The notes under the pieces are model-generated. The model did not search any database and had not been told where the DNA came from. It saw only the letters and a list, made by a program, of their open reading frames with translations. The position numbers and the translations under genes are program-made. Below are positions 47,137 to 58,600 of a DNA stretch of 64,000 bases, in pieces. Positions within the stretch are counted from its first letter, which is position 1; each line of letters starts with the position of its first letter. Source of the stretch: Crocodylus rhombifer (lineage: Eukaryota; Chordata; Crocodylia; Crocodylidae); assembly GCA_038503035.1 (NCBI GenBank), contig JAVSML010025531.1:981031-1045030 (forward strand), in the 5' to 3' direction.

Positions 47137-48077
47137 ATAATGCATGGCTGAATCAGAGTGCTTCTTTTACAAAAAAAAAATTGTGACTTCTCGCTATTAT
47201 GTGCTGTATGGCAGATAATAAAAATAAGCTATCAGTGGTGTTGCAGCAGAATTTGTAATGATTAAGTGGAGTGCTTACTCTCACTCCATTTCATCCTAAG
47301 ATATCTTTTAAATACCAGCTTGTAATTACCCCTTGGAGCTAATATTCTAATGAAGATTACTGTCTAGTCTGCACCTGCCCTTTCCACCATGGAGGAAAAA
47401 AGAGTAACATAGGTAAAACCAGTCAAATGGGTTTGAACAGCACTGGAAGTAACTGGCTGAATGTCAAGGAAATCACCAGCTCTCCTTCTTACAGCAATTA
47501 TTTTGCATCCCTCTACTTTCTCATGAGTGTACACAGCCAGAATGGTGAACCAAGGATCTGGCCTTGGATTAAAAACATTTTAAAACATTGTTTTTTGTTT
47601 TAGAAATGTGCTTGACTTCAGCAGGCTTCTGTGTTTTCCTTGGAATCAAATATTGATTTTAAGCTAATTGCTTATTATAATGGCTGGCTGTAAATCCAAA
47701 ATTATGCAAATGTGAATGGGATTTAAACATGGCCAGAGGGTCATGCCTTATGATTGAGGCTTAATTAGAAATGCAGCGAGGATGTCACAGGTGTAAAACT
47801 TTTAATACACTTTAACTGGCAGAGGCCATTAAGAATGTAAATAAGGAGGATTCAATTATGTTAGGTTCTAATGTCCAATAAAGCAAAAAGAATATGTTCT
47901 ATTGGGTGGTTAGAAATTCATTTCCAAAGGGATTATGGGGAAACTAATTCACATCTTCTGTTAACTTTGGTGCACAGTTCCCAGGCTGTATTTGAAATTA
48001 GGAGTTAACACAGAGCACAAAAAGAAATGAAGTATTGTAGTGGATTATTGAACTAGTTTTACATTGCTGGACACCTA
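47137..48077. other. Single-copy block resembling conserved non-coding DNA
   Basis: No repeat is recognised between two MITEs. At 47640-48050 the text is AT-rich but of even complexity, with a perfect octamer ATGCAAAT (47704-47711), GCTTAATTAG (47759-47768) and several AATTA-type homeodomain words. That look is typical of developmental enhancers in gene deserts; conservation cannot be tested here. Confidence 0.3.
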
Positions 48078-48351
48078 GGCCAAGTACAGACATTACACTT
48101 TTTACTGGTATAAGTGATTGGAAACTAGTCTATACCTGTAACAGAAGAGAATTTCGGTGCACATAGACTGGTTTAAAAACTGCAGAACCCAGTCAAAGGC
48201 TGCCTGTAGACATGCAGACACCTGTTCTAACACACTAATTGCAGGATGTTGGAGCAGACTTGATTAATCTACTGATCTAAGTTGCACTGTTTACAGAAAA
48301 TGACATAACGTAAGATTTTGCCTCGGGCTTTTTGATTGTCTGTACCAAGCC
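48078..48351. mobile_element. Harbinger-like MITE (copy D)
   Basis: Termini GGCCAAGTACAGACA and (complement) GGCTTGGTACAGACA match at 12 of 15 positions. They are flanked by identical CTA triplets (48075-48077 and 48352-48354). At 274 bp it is non-coding. The ACAGACATTACAC subterminal sequence relates it to copies A-C. Confidence 0.65.
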
Positions 48352-50172
48352 CTATACACTTTTTGACCTCTGCTTAGTAACCAGCAGGCATCCAATTGCT
48401 GCATATCACGTAACGCACCATGCAATTTGGTACAGTCCATCATGACTGGCACATGCAGCCCCAGAAAGATCTAGCAGGAGAGTAGTAAGAGCCTTTGCGA
48501 TAAAGAATGAAGTGTTTTGGCAGAGTTGACTAGAGAAGCTTGCCCACAATCTCCCTGCAGAATGTCTGGCTCTTGCTATTTCAGATGCTCGTTATAATGG
48601 ACACTAATGAAAACAAAAATCAGTCGTCATGTTAAATATTGTTCCATGAAAGTATTAATATGCTAATTGATTAACAGCTATCAATAATAAAAAAGAGCAG
48701 TACTAGACTGCTCGGTTATACAGGATTCTCACAAAGAAGGGAGAAAAGAAATTTGGAGGCCCAGTATACCTGAGGACCACACTGCATTACTCTGTCCCTT
48801 GACAACTCATTTGCAGTGCACTGGGATTTTTAAAAGGGGCTGGGGTGAGGGAAGGAGAAGAGGTGGGTCTGATTCAGCTCCTCTCCTGTGACTGTTTATC
48901 TGCTCAGAACTGCATACACACAGGACCTACTGAATCCCTGGCTCTCATTCTGGCTGTGAGCAGCAGAAAGAAGCTGGGCAGCTATTGTTGAGAAGCCAAA
49001 CCTTCAAATGATGTAAATCAGCAGAGCTCTTCTGAAGTTAATGCTGCTGCACTACTTTACTTTACACCAGTGGGTAATCTGGCCCATGCAGTCTAGCTAT
49101 GTTAAATAAGCCCTTGGCATGTTTCAGAAAGCAAGTCCAAGTTTAACAGATTCCATTGCAATAGTCCTTGTACAGTCCACAGTCCTAGTTTGATCAGCTC
49201 TGAATTTTGAGGGAGGAAAAGCAATCTACAATGAGTATGAATTTAAATTCAGAATGGGGTAGTGGTAAAATGTGTACCCGGTACTGTCCTTCTCCTAACA
49301 CACCTGTCTGAGAGGGTCCCTGATACATGGAGTTATTGGACAAGCTTGGAACAAAGACAATTTATATTAATGAAGCTAGCATCAAACCTTTATGCTTCTT
49401 GGTTAATATGAGGTCACTTTGGAAATTTCTGGCTCCAGTATCATCAATCAACAAAGCAAGTGAAACTTAGGCACTACCTGCCTCAGACCCATCATTCAGG
49501 GAAGCTTTGGAGAGTTGTGTTAAAGAATCACTGATTTATTAACACAAATAAGAAGAAAGAAACCACAAATAGAGCAATAAGGGAAACTAAGCCACCTTCT
49601 TGCTTACGTTTCTTTTGGGAAATTAGATATGAGAGAAAGTGAGAAAAGGGTATGGAGCAACATAGGCTGGGAGAAAGAACGTGTCAGTGGAAAATAATTT
49701 CTTATTATATATAATACATTCCCTAATCATTTGAAGTCAGTTTGGGATACCTACTCTTCCATATATTTAGACTGAAAAATTGAAACGTACATTATCAAAA
49801 GGACTAATGATAATATATGTGCAACATCCTCTCTCTTCCCTGCCTTTCCCCTCTTCTTTTAATGTTGCTTCTCCCTCTCCCCACCCCCCTTGCATTTTCA
49901 CTGTAACTTCTCTCTTTCTTCTACTTGTTTCATGGACATGCAATTTTGGAGGTAGAGGCCATTTGACAAAATGAAGAACCCTGAATGTTACAGGAAGAAT
50001 AGGCCACTGTTTAGGAAACCAGTACAGCATTTTGAAGATGTGGACTCAAGCTGCTGCTTTGCCACAGACTTGTATGATCTCATACAAGCCGCTTTTCCTT
50101 TCTCCATCTCAGTTATATATGCAGGGGTGTTGAGAAGCTAAATAAAATGTGCATGATGCGTAATATACTTTA
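48352..50172. other. Mostly single-copy non-coding stretch
   Basis: A homeodomain-like cluster around TAATTGATTAAC (48664-48675) sits in a low-GC block at 48590-48710. A MIR-like SINE tail is suspected at 50040-50115 (GACTTGTATGATCTCATACA followed by TCCATCTCAG). No gene. Confidence 0.3.
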
Positions 50173-50904
50173 GCTAGGGACAGACATCTTAAAAAGCCTG
50201 AGCCTGAATTGATTCAGTCTTTGCAGGTTAGTCTAACCTGGCTAGGGTAAGTCAGTTTTGTAACCAGACAGACATCCCAGAAATGCAGGTACATGCCTGC
50301 AGTGACTTAGGCTAGAAGCCAGGGGAGCACTAGAGCAGCCCTCCCTTCCCTTCGACAGTACTGAGCTGGCCCCGGCACAATGCTTTGATTAGCCCGGCAA
50401 GGAACTGATAACAGTGTTTATCACCCCATTAAGGAAACAACACAGGGGCATTAACAGGTACCTGGTGATTCTAGCTTTTGATTCAGCACTGACCATAGCC
50501 AGAATGTGGTCTGCTAGCTAATAATACACAGACACCTCCTCAGCAAGACAGAAGGGAAGGGGGAATTCCTGCTTAGCAGGGAGAGATGAGGGGGACCTGC
50601 AGCCAGGGAGCAGAGGGGAGAGGTCAGCCCTGCTGTGGAGCAGATAGACCTGCCCAACCCAGAGAGCATGCCAAGATGCAGGGGGTGTCTGGTTTATCTT
50701 AAACCAGCAAGAGGGTGGGACAGACATGGCATAAACTGACTTGACCCAAATCAGTTAAGTCTGATACTACATTCAACCAGGTTTATCTCAAACTACTTTC
50801 AGCCATTTTCAAACTGGCTTATGTGCACTGAAGATCTGTTCTGTTACAGGTTTAAACCAGTTTCTGATGACTTAAACTGGTTTGTGTGTAATGTCTGTCC
50901 TAGC
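50173..50904 (-). mobile_element. Harbinger-like element (copy B1), complete
   Basis: Begins GCTAGGGACAGACATC and ends TGTCTGTCCTAGC. The left part is the reverse complement of the right part of copy A (CCTGAGCCTGAATTGATTCA) and the right part is the reverse complement of the left part of A (TTTAAACCAGTTTCTGATGA). So B1 is a full copy in the opposite orientation to A, shorter by about 380 bp. Confidence 0.6.
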
Positions 50905-51293
50905 AAAAGTAGCCAAAACCGGTTCAAGATAAACCTTAATGCATGTAGTATGAGACTTAACTGAGTTGGGTTTAAATGGTTTATTAAACTTCTGTCCCCA
51001 ATCCCCTCCAGATTCAAGTTCAACCCTGTCTCCCAGGATGCTTTGCACTTCCCCCACAAACCCCATCTTGTAGAGTGGGTGGGATAGCCTTGGCCCAAGC
51101 TTCTGCTCCAGCTGAGAAGGGAGGCTAGCACCCCCAGTTTCTGGTCCAAGTCACTCTAGGCATGTTGCTGCATTTCCAGATCAAAAGTGAATGTCTGTTC
51201 ACTTTTTTTATTGGTTCAATCTATTCAACTCAGAGTAACCTGTAAAGATTGAATCAATTCAGACTCAGGCTTTTTGAGTGTCTGTAGTTAGCC
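50905..51293 (+). mobile_element. Harbinger-like element (copy B2), truncated
   Basis: Abuts B1 and runs in the opposite direction. From ACCGGTTCAAGATAAACC it follows copy A (ACTGGTTTAAGATAAACC) and ends in GAATCAATTCAGACTCAGGC and TGTCTGTAGTTAGCC. Its outer about 60 bp are the inverted counterpart of the left end of B1. The flanking triplets of the B1-B2 unit are TTA and TAA. Confidence 0.55.
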
Positions 51294-51296
51294 TAA

Positions 51297-51450
51297 CCAA
51301 GTAGCTTAGGACACTTGCCCAGGGGATGGGAGGCCCAGGTTGCAGTCCTGCCCTGAAAGGGCTTGAACTTGTATTTCACTGATTTCTGAACACAGTTGTG
51401 TAAGCACAGTTCAGTAATTGTCCAGACCCTTTGTCAGCATGCCATTTGGA
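51297..51450 (+). repeat. tRNA-like SINE fragment
   Basis: AAGTAGCTTAGGACACTTGC (A-box-like) and 30 bases later CAGGTTGCAGTCCTG (B-box-like) resemble a tRNA-derived SINE head. It directly follows the Harbinger-like foldback. Confidence 0.35.
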
Positions 51451-51822
51451 TGCTGAGATAGTGCCCCTTGTGTTTAATAGACTTTGGATAAAATGGGGGT
51501 GGGGGGCGGTTCTTTTCTATTGGAAGCAAAGCTCCAGGGCCTACTCCTCTGGCTTTCTCATGGTCCAACATACCTCGCCTTTTTGGCTGCCCTAAGGGAT
51601 GGCTTCAGAGGGAGGCCTGGAATGTGGTATCTCAATGAAGCTTGTGGTGTACAACTACTCATTATTTATAGGAAGTTATATACAGAACTATTTACAGTAA
51701 GACATGACCATTTTTACTACTGCCATTCCAAGTGTCTGGTGGCTGGTCTGTTCCTGTTTGACCACTCAGAAGTTGCTGCTGACCTCACTCAGATTGTCTC
51801 ACTGGATGCTACCTGGACAAGG
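51451..51822. other. Non-coding stretch
   Basis: A 122-codon frame (51484-51852) is present but runs into the MITE at 51831 and has no recognisable domain. Confidence 0.3.
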
Positions 51823-51830
51823 GCTTGGAT

Positions 51831-52131
51831 CAGTGGTTCTCAATCTTTTTAGAGTTGAGGCTCCCCTCATTACACTCAAGGCACCCCTCCAGAACTCTTT
51901 TTTTTAAATGAGTGGCTCTGCATTTAAAAAGTTAGTTAATTTATTACAGTACTTAGTTCCTTGCACAGGTGCCAGACATGGAAAGCCTGAGCCTGCCCTT
52001 ATCTGCTTATCCCCTCACACCTGCAGCCTAAGCATGCCCTTATTCGCTTATTCCTTCACACTTCCTGCAGTAGCCTTTAAAGGATCTTGTGGCACCCCAG
52101 GGTGGCCTAGCTCCCTGGTTGAGAATCACTA
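51831..52131. mobile_element. hAT MITE with 8-bp target duplication
   Basis: The left end CAGTGGTTCTCAATC and the complement of the right end, TAGTGATTCTCAACC, are inverted termini. The flanks GCTTGGAT (51823-51830) and GTTTGGAT (52132-52139) match at 7 of 8 positions, the target-site duplication expected of hAT transposases. At 301 bp it is non-autonomous. Confidence 0.8.
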
Positions 52132-52139
52132 GTTTGGAT

Positions 52140-54670
52140 AATACTTAACCTATGGCCTGATGATTAGAGCAATATGCTGAACTATAAGACTAGGCTGAAG
52201 GATTGTGGCCAAGAAAAAAGGAAGAAAATAAGACTAAGCATTACCATAGCAAGTGCAAAACCTATTTCAAGAAAGTTAGCTCTCTGCTTCTAATCCCTAT
52301 AATGCAGAGAGGGTCAGAAGAGTTGTCTAGAACTTTTAGTCTCTCTTGTTTTTTAAAGGAGAGTTATTTTACCTGAAATTGAATACTTGCCATATTAATC
52401 TGGCTCTGTTCCCATTTACTACCTATCATCACAATTATTTTCTGCCCTTTTGCATTGCTGGATGGAGCTAGCGCTATGTTCAATTTAGTCTGAGTGCTAC
52501 ATTAACAAGCAATATTGCTTACTCTTTAAAAATAGTCTTGTGTTCTCTGTTTATTTGCTTCAGTTGTACACATCATGACTAGTACAGTATGCACTTTAAT
52601 TAGAAAGGGGGTCTGAGAGAAGCTGAACAAATCATTAGTACCCAAATCCATTCTATCTTTAAAAGGGAAAAGTGAGTAGTGCATATTCCTTTGGGACAAG
52701 TTCCCTTTGATTGGCCTTATTGGCCACTGAAGGTCATTTTTTGTTCTAATGAAATACAGCTGCAGGTGCCTTTTTATCTGGCTATAAATAGGGAGCTCCT
52801 GAATGCTGAAAATTCCTAAGGGATTGGTTTGTGTGCTCATTGTTTCTTTTAGATACCTGAAGCAATAGTAAATAATATTTTATGTTCTGTGTGCAAGAAC
52901 AGGACAGATTGTCTGCAGTCATTCTTTATACCTGACATAAATATCCATGCTGAAGTCTCTTTTGTAACTATTTCTTTTATACTCACTACTTAAAAATGGG
53001 GAAAATGGTTCATGTCTTACTTTTTAAAAGCTAGATGCATAACTTAAGTCTCTGTGGGTCATCTCTCATGGGTTTTTCATCTTAATCTGTGGTGATGATT
53101 GTTGTGCTTTTTTGCTTAAATATCACAATGCTTGGGTGCCTTCCTAGGGGTTGGTGCTAATTCCTCTGAATCTTAAGATTGAAGCCAGCTTCCCTTGATA
53201 AGCCAGCTTTTGAAATCTCCTTAACTTCAACAGACCAAATCAATTTACCTAAAATTGTACATGTCATCTCTCATCTCCAGCTAGAATTTTCCTGCAGGGT
53301 TTGGCAAAAGGAGCATAATGTGTTCTCAGACAGATAGGAGCACTTTTAACCCACTGTCATTCACATTTCAAAGACTTTCCTAATATTCTTTTGGCCAGTT
53401 ATACTTCCAAAACTGCATACTAATGAGCAAAAATGACTTTCATAGGCTCTGAGCAGGTAAACAATGGAATTGTGGTGATATTTAAAGCATTAGAATAGTA
53501 CTTTAACACACACAGTGTCCTCTGCAATGCTGTGTATTTATATATGAACACAAATATATGGCAAAGTATATGTAATTACACTTTCACAAGAACTTTCTGA
53601 CCAGGTTTTTTGTATTTGTTAGAAAATGTCCATTTAATCAAAACCAGAACATTCGATTCAAATGTATTGGTTTCAATAGAGCTTTACTTGGGGTAGAGTG
53701 ATCAAGTCCAGAGACCAGAAATGGCAAACTACTTGGCATTTGCCTAGGTCATTGGGAAACTGAGCTTTGGGTTGCTGCTTTGACTTAAGCAGAGCAGGGA
53801 CTTGTGCCTGTCTCCTGTACGCTAGAAGTGACTACCCTAATAACCAGTGTTGGTTTTTAAACCTCAGATTCATCCCAATGCAGAAATGAGACAACTTTTA
53901 AAATACTAACTCTTCATGGGAGTGTGGAACTATTTCTTGCTCAGGCCTACTTTCCTGAGGAGAGCATACTTTCATCCATGTCCACGTCTCCTCAGCCAGC
54001 TGCTTTTAATGCTTTTAACTCTTCTTCAGACAGTTTCACTCATGGGAAGGATCACATAATGATTCTTCCTCAAGAAGCCACTGTCATCTCACTATTTAAA
54101 TCCATTTGGGGTTGATGGCTTGTCCACAGAGAAAAAGCATTTCCCCAGCCCTCTTCTAATTGCTACGTGCCCTTTTGAAAATCCAAGCACCAGTTCACAA
54201 GAAAAATTCTTAAAAAGAGTAAGCCAGTGAGAGGGTATGAGGACAATCCTGGAATTTGGGACCTCCAACATTGGATTTTTTAAAAATCACTTCTGCGTTT
54301 AATCGTATACTCCCTTTGTAGTGTTAGTTGCATCCTTCGGCATTTGGGACTGAGACCTGCAATTGCATGTCATGTTGATAGTATTTTCTTGTAACACAAA
54401 ACCTAATTTATCCTAATAAAATATGTATAGAAAAAATATAAACAGCTTTGTACTTCCAGAGTCTTGCTAAATTAACCGGTCATAAAAAAGTCCAATTTCC
54501 ATAAACTTCTTTTGGACAATATCAGGTACTAGCTAACCTTGTCCAGCAGGCCAACACTGCATGTTCTAAGTCAATATTTTTTAAGTGAGTTGACCATAAG
54601 GTGAGCAAAAGAGCAGTTATTTACTGATAGAACATTCCTTCGTTAAAGTATGACATTGCTTTCCCATTAT
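52140..54670. other. AT-rich non-coding stretch
   Basis: A tRNA-SINE-like phrase (CTGATGATTAGAGCAATATG) at 52157-52176 may be repeat debris. No gene or element otherwise recognised. Confidence 0.35.
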
Positions 54671-55895
54671 AGTTTCATAGTAGCTAGGGTCAGGAAGGAC
54701 CTGAACAGATCATCTGGCCTGATCCCCTGCCACAGGCAGGAATGAATGCTGGGTTCACAACACCCCAGACAGGTGATCATCCAACCTCCTCTTGATTTGC
54801 CCAAGGTAGGGGCGAGGACCACTTCCCTGGGAAGTTGGTTACAGATTTTGGCCACCCTAACTGTAAAATATTGCCTTCTGATCTCTAACCTAAACCTGTT
54901 CTCTATCAGCTTATTACTATTGTTCCTCATCAACCCTGGTGGTGCTGGGGAGAAAAGGGCTCTACCTATTTGCTTTTGATCTCCCCTGATGAGTTTGTAG
55001 GCAGCCATCAGGTGCCTCCTCAGCCTTCTCTTGCTGAGACTGAATAGGTTCAGGCCCCTCAGTCTCTCCTCATAGGACCTGTCCTGCTGCCCTCTCACCA
55101 AGTGGGTGGCCCTCCTCTGAACCCTCTCCAGGCTGGCCACATCTCTTTTGAAGTGCGGCACCTGGTACTGGAAGCAGTACTCCAATTGCGGCCTGACCAA
55201 AGGCGCAGAGAGGGGGAGTATCACCTCTCTGGACCGGCTGGAGATGCACCTTTGGATACATGACAAGGTATGGCTGGCCTTGCTGGCTGCGGTCTGGCAT
55301 TGGCGGCTCATGTTCATCTTGGAGTCAGCAATGACTCCAAGATCCCTTTCCACCTCTGTGCTTTCAAGAAGGGAATTCCCCAGCTTGTACGTATGCTGTG
55401 GATTCCTTCTCCCAAGGTGCAGCACCCTGCATTTGTCTATGTTGAGCCCCATCCTATTCTCATCTGCCCACTTTTGTAGTCTGTCTAAATCTGTTAGCAG
55501 CCTCTCTCTCCCTTCAAGTATGTCCATCTCACCCCACATCTTAGTGGCATCAGCAAACTTGGACAGCGTGCTTTCCACCCCCTTGTCCAAGTCACTGATG
55601 AAGATGTTAAACAGTGTGGGCCTGAGGACCAAGCCCTGGGGTACCCCACTGCTCACCAGCTTGAGTACAACCTATCCACCACTTCTCTCTGGGTGTGCCC
55701 CATCAGAAAATTTTTTACCCGTCCAACTGTGCAGGCATCAATGCCACAGTCACTTAATTTATTGATGAGGATGGGGTGCGAGACAGTGTCAAAGGCCTTC
55801 TTAAATTCTAGAAAGACTACATCCACAGCAACATCATCATCCAAGAATTTAGTTACTTGGTCATAAAAGGTGATCAGGTTGGTCAGGCAGGATCT
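54667..55895 (-). pseudogene. CR1-D ORF2, reverse transcriptase part, catalytic Asp lost
   Basis: Minus-strand frames cover motif A (VDVVFLEFKKAFDTVSH, about 55840-55780), the GVPQG block after a frameshift (about 55640) and the C-terminal region. The catalytic box reads FADA (55557-55546) instead of FADD, replacing the second essential aspartate. It also has a frameshift between 55653 and 55656 and erosion near its C-terminal end. Confidence 0.8.
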
Positions 55896-55899
55896 GACT

Positions 55900-58008
55900 C
55901 CCAGATGGGAGGGGAGCCAGGTGTCCAAGGAGAGTGGTCGCTCCTTAAGGAGACAATCCTCCAAGCCCAAAGGAAGGTAATCTCAACGAGGATCAAAGGG
56001 AGCAGGAGAGCACACAAGCCTCCGTGGCTCACCAAAAGCATACGTGAATGTCTCCTTGCTAAAAAGGAGGCTTACACCCAATGGAAAGAAAGGGTCATCA
56101 CCAGGGAGGACTATTCTGTAGTTGCTTGGAGATGTAGGGGGGTAGTTAGGAAGGCCAAGGCAGAGATGGAACTGGGACTAGCTTCCCAGATTAAGGACAA
56201 TAAGAAGTCCTTTTTTAAATACATAGGGGGTAAAAAGAAGGTCCCGGGTAATGTGGGGCCCTTGCAGGACGCAATGGGAAACTTGGTCATCACACCAGAC
56301 AGCAAAGCTAACATGTTTAACGATTTCTTTGCCTACGTCTTCCTAAGTAGGGACCAGAACAGCCACCTCCCTGCTGGGCCCCCCTCAGGCCCCAGGGGAG
56401 GCACACCTGGGCCACGGGTTAGTGAGGATTTAGTTAGGGAGTTTCTGGAGGGGTTGGACGTATTCAAGTCAGCCGGTCCAGATGATCTCCACCCTAGAGT
56501 TCTAAAGGAACTGGCCGAGGTCATTGCAAGTCCCCTGGCACGGCTTTACGAACACTCATGGTACTCTGGTGAGGTACCGGAGAACTGAAAGAGAGCCAAC
56601 GTGGTCCCCATCTTCAAAAAAGGCAGGAAGGAGGACTCGGGGAAACTATAGGCCGGTTAGTCTTACCTCGATCCTAGGCAAGCCGTTTGAGAAAATTATG
56701 CTGGCACACATCCACAAAGGGCCAGCAGAGGACTGCATGCTTAGGGGCAACCAACATGGATTCATCAGTGGCAGGTCCTGTCAGACCAACCTGGTGGCCT
56801 TTTACAATCAGATCACCAGATCATTAGATGCAGGGGTAGCAGTGGATATAATCTTCCTGGACTTCCGAAAGGCTTTCGACACTGTCTCTCACCCCATTCT
56901 CATTAAGAAAATGGGGGGCTGTGGTGTAGACACCCACACAGTCAAATGGGTCGCCAACTGGCTGGAGGGCCGCACCCAGAGGGTGGTAGTAGATGGGTCC
57001 TTCTCAACCTGGAAGGATGTGGGCAGTGGGGTTCTGCAGGGCTCGGTCCTTGGGCCCGCACTGTTCAACATCTTCATCAGCGATTTGGATGAGGGGGTAA
57101 AAAGCACCCTGTTCAAATTTGCTGATGACACTAAGGTGTGGGGGGATGTGGCCACACTGGAAGGATGCAACAGGCTACAATCAGACCTAGACAGGTTACA
57201 AAGGTGGGCAGACAAGAATAGGATGGGTTTTGACACAGACAAGTGCAAGGTGATGCACCTCGGGAGGAACAGCTGGCACCATACCTATAGGTTAGGGAAC
57301 TCCCCTCTTGTCAGCACGGAGGTGGAAAAGGATCTTGGGGTCATCATTGACTCCAAGATGAACATGGGCCGGCAGAGTGAGGAGGCAGTTAGGAAGGCCA
57401 ACCGCACCTTGTCATGCATCCACAGACGCATCTCGAGCAGGTCCAAAGAGGTGATCCTCCTCCTCTATGCAGCACTGGTCAGGCCGCAGTTGGAGTATTG
57501 CGTCCAGTTCTGGGCACTACACTTCAGGAGGGATGTCGACAGCATGGAGAGGGTCCAGAGGAGGGCCACTCACATGATCAGGGGACAGCAGGGCAGGCCC
57601 TACGAGGAGAGGCTAAGGGACCTGAACCTGTTCAGCCTCCAAAAGAGAAGGCTGAGGGGGGATCTTGTGGCCTGTTATAAACTAGTCAGGGGGGATCAGC
57701 AGGCATTGGGGGAGTCCCTGTTCCTCCGAGCACTGCCAGGAGTGACCAGGAATAATGGTCACAAGCTGGCAGAGGGTAGGTTTAGGTTAGATATCAGGAG
57801 GCGCTACTTCACGGTCAGGGCGGCTAGGGTCTGGAACCAACTTCCAAGAGAAGTGGTGCAAGCTCGTACCCCGGGGGTGTTTAAGAGGAGGTTAGATGAA
57901 CATCTTGCTGGGGTCGTTTGACCCCAGTATTCTTTCCTGCCATGGCAGGGGGTCGGACTAGATGATCTGCTCAGGTCTCTTCCGACCCTAGAAACTATGA
58001 AACTATGA
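55900..58008 (+). mobile_element. CR1 LINE nested in CR1-D, opposite strand (CR1-B)
   Basis: Plus-strand CR1 closely related to CR1-A. It starts within the endonuclease-RT linker (GGGAGCCAGGTGTCCAAGG, compare 9181) and ends in the 3' UTR GGGGTCGGACTAGATGATCT and an ATGAAACTATGAA tail. It is inserted into the RT region of CR1-D. About 2.1 kb and 5' truncated, it lacks the endonuclease domain. Confidence 0.9.
55905..57921 (+). pseudogene. CR1-B ORF2, linker and reverse transcriptase, one nonsense and one frameshift
   Basis: The frame from 55905 reads through the KKSFFKYIGGKKK linker to a TGA at 56586 where CR1-A has Trp (PEDWKRAN). A one-base insertion near 56635-56645 (GAGGACTCGGGGAAACTA against GAGGACCTGGGAAATTA) then shifts the frame. 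From about 56645 to 57921 a single frame carries FLDFRKAFDTVSH (about 56860-56895), QGSVLGP, FADD (57118-57129) and the CR1 C-terminus ending HLAGVV. Apart from these two lesions the RT is preserved. Confidence 0.88.
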
Positions 58009-58118
58009 ACCCATGCTGATTGCCCCTGAGCATGATCTCCCCTGCAGGCCCCCCACAGATGTGCACCTTTGATTCTCTCCAAGATCTTCCCAAGCACCAA
58101 AGTGAGGCTTACAGGTTA

Positions 58119-58549
58119 ATATTCTAGATAATTAAATATATGTATGTCATTCAGAAGAAAGGGTATCAGTATTAAGAAGGTGACATTTTTAGACAAAAAT
58201 ACTCTGCTATGCCATTCACGTATTATTTTCCACTTTTTAACTACTTAGTGGCAGTGATTCCAAAAGGGTGTGCATGTGCCACAAGAACAAAAGAAGTGTC
58301 CTGTAAAGAATAATACTTCATCATCAGGTATGACCCATGAAGCCATGTCCTCTGGCCCACAAGGCTCCACACAGGTCTGGAAGCTTCACAGTGGGGAGCT
58401 GTAGTAATCAATGCTGCCACAGCTCTCCTGCCACCAAATTTCTGAGCTTGGCATGGTAGGATCAGGTCCTGGTTTCTCTGAATCTGTGTGCAAAGATCCA
58501 GTCCTCACCACTCATCCAGGGTACAAAACTGTATAAGTCTTATATATAA
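58119..58549. other. Non-coding stretch
   Basis: No feature recognised. Confidence 0.35.
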
Positions 58550-58600
58550 TTGCACGCACGCATGCACGCACACACGCACACACACACACACACACACACG
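58550..58600. repeat. (CA)n microsatellite at a CR1 5' junction
   Basis: GCACGCACGCATGCACGCAC grades into about twelve CA units and ends directly against the CR1-E sequence GGTCCTGGGGCCAG. Confidence 0.9.

Larger units (their letters stand above)
54671..58118 (-). mobile_element. CR1 LINE split by a younger CR1 (CR1-D)
   Basis: Minus-strand CR1 whose 3' end is at 54671 and whose sequence runs to about 55899. It resumes at about 58009 and ends near 58118. On the minus strand the distal piece reads GATCATGCTCAGGGGCAATC and then GCATGGGTTC, and the proximal piece resumes at AGATCCTGCCTGACCAACC. In CR1-A these two words are adjacent (10012-10060), separated by only ATCAGTGGC, so the two pieces were once continuous. 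Original length about 1.3 kb: 5' truncated within the RT region. Confidence 0.88.

Noticed and set aside
51484..51852. 122-codon frame
   Set aside because: Its last codons lie inside the hAT MITE and the peptide shows no family signature.
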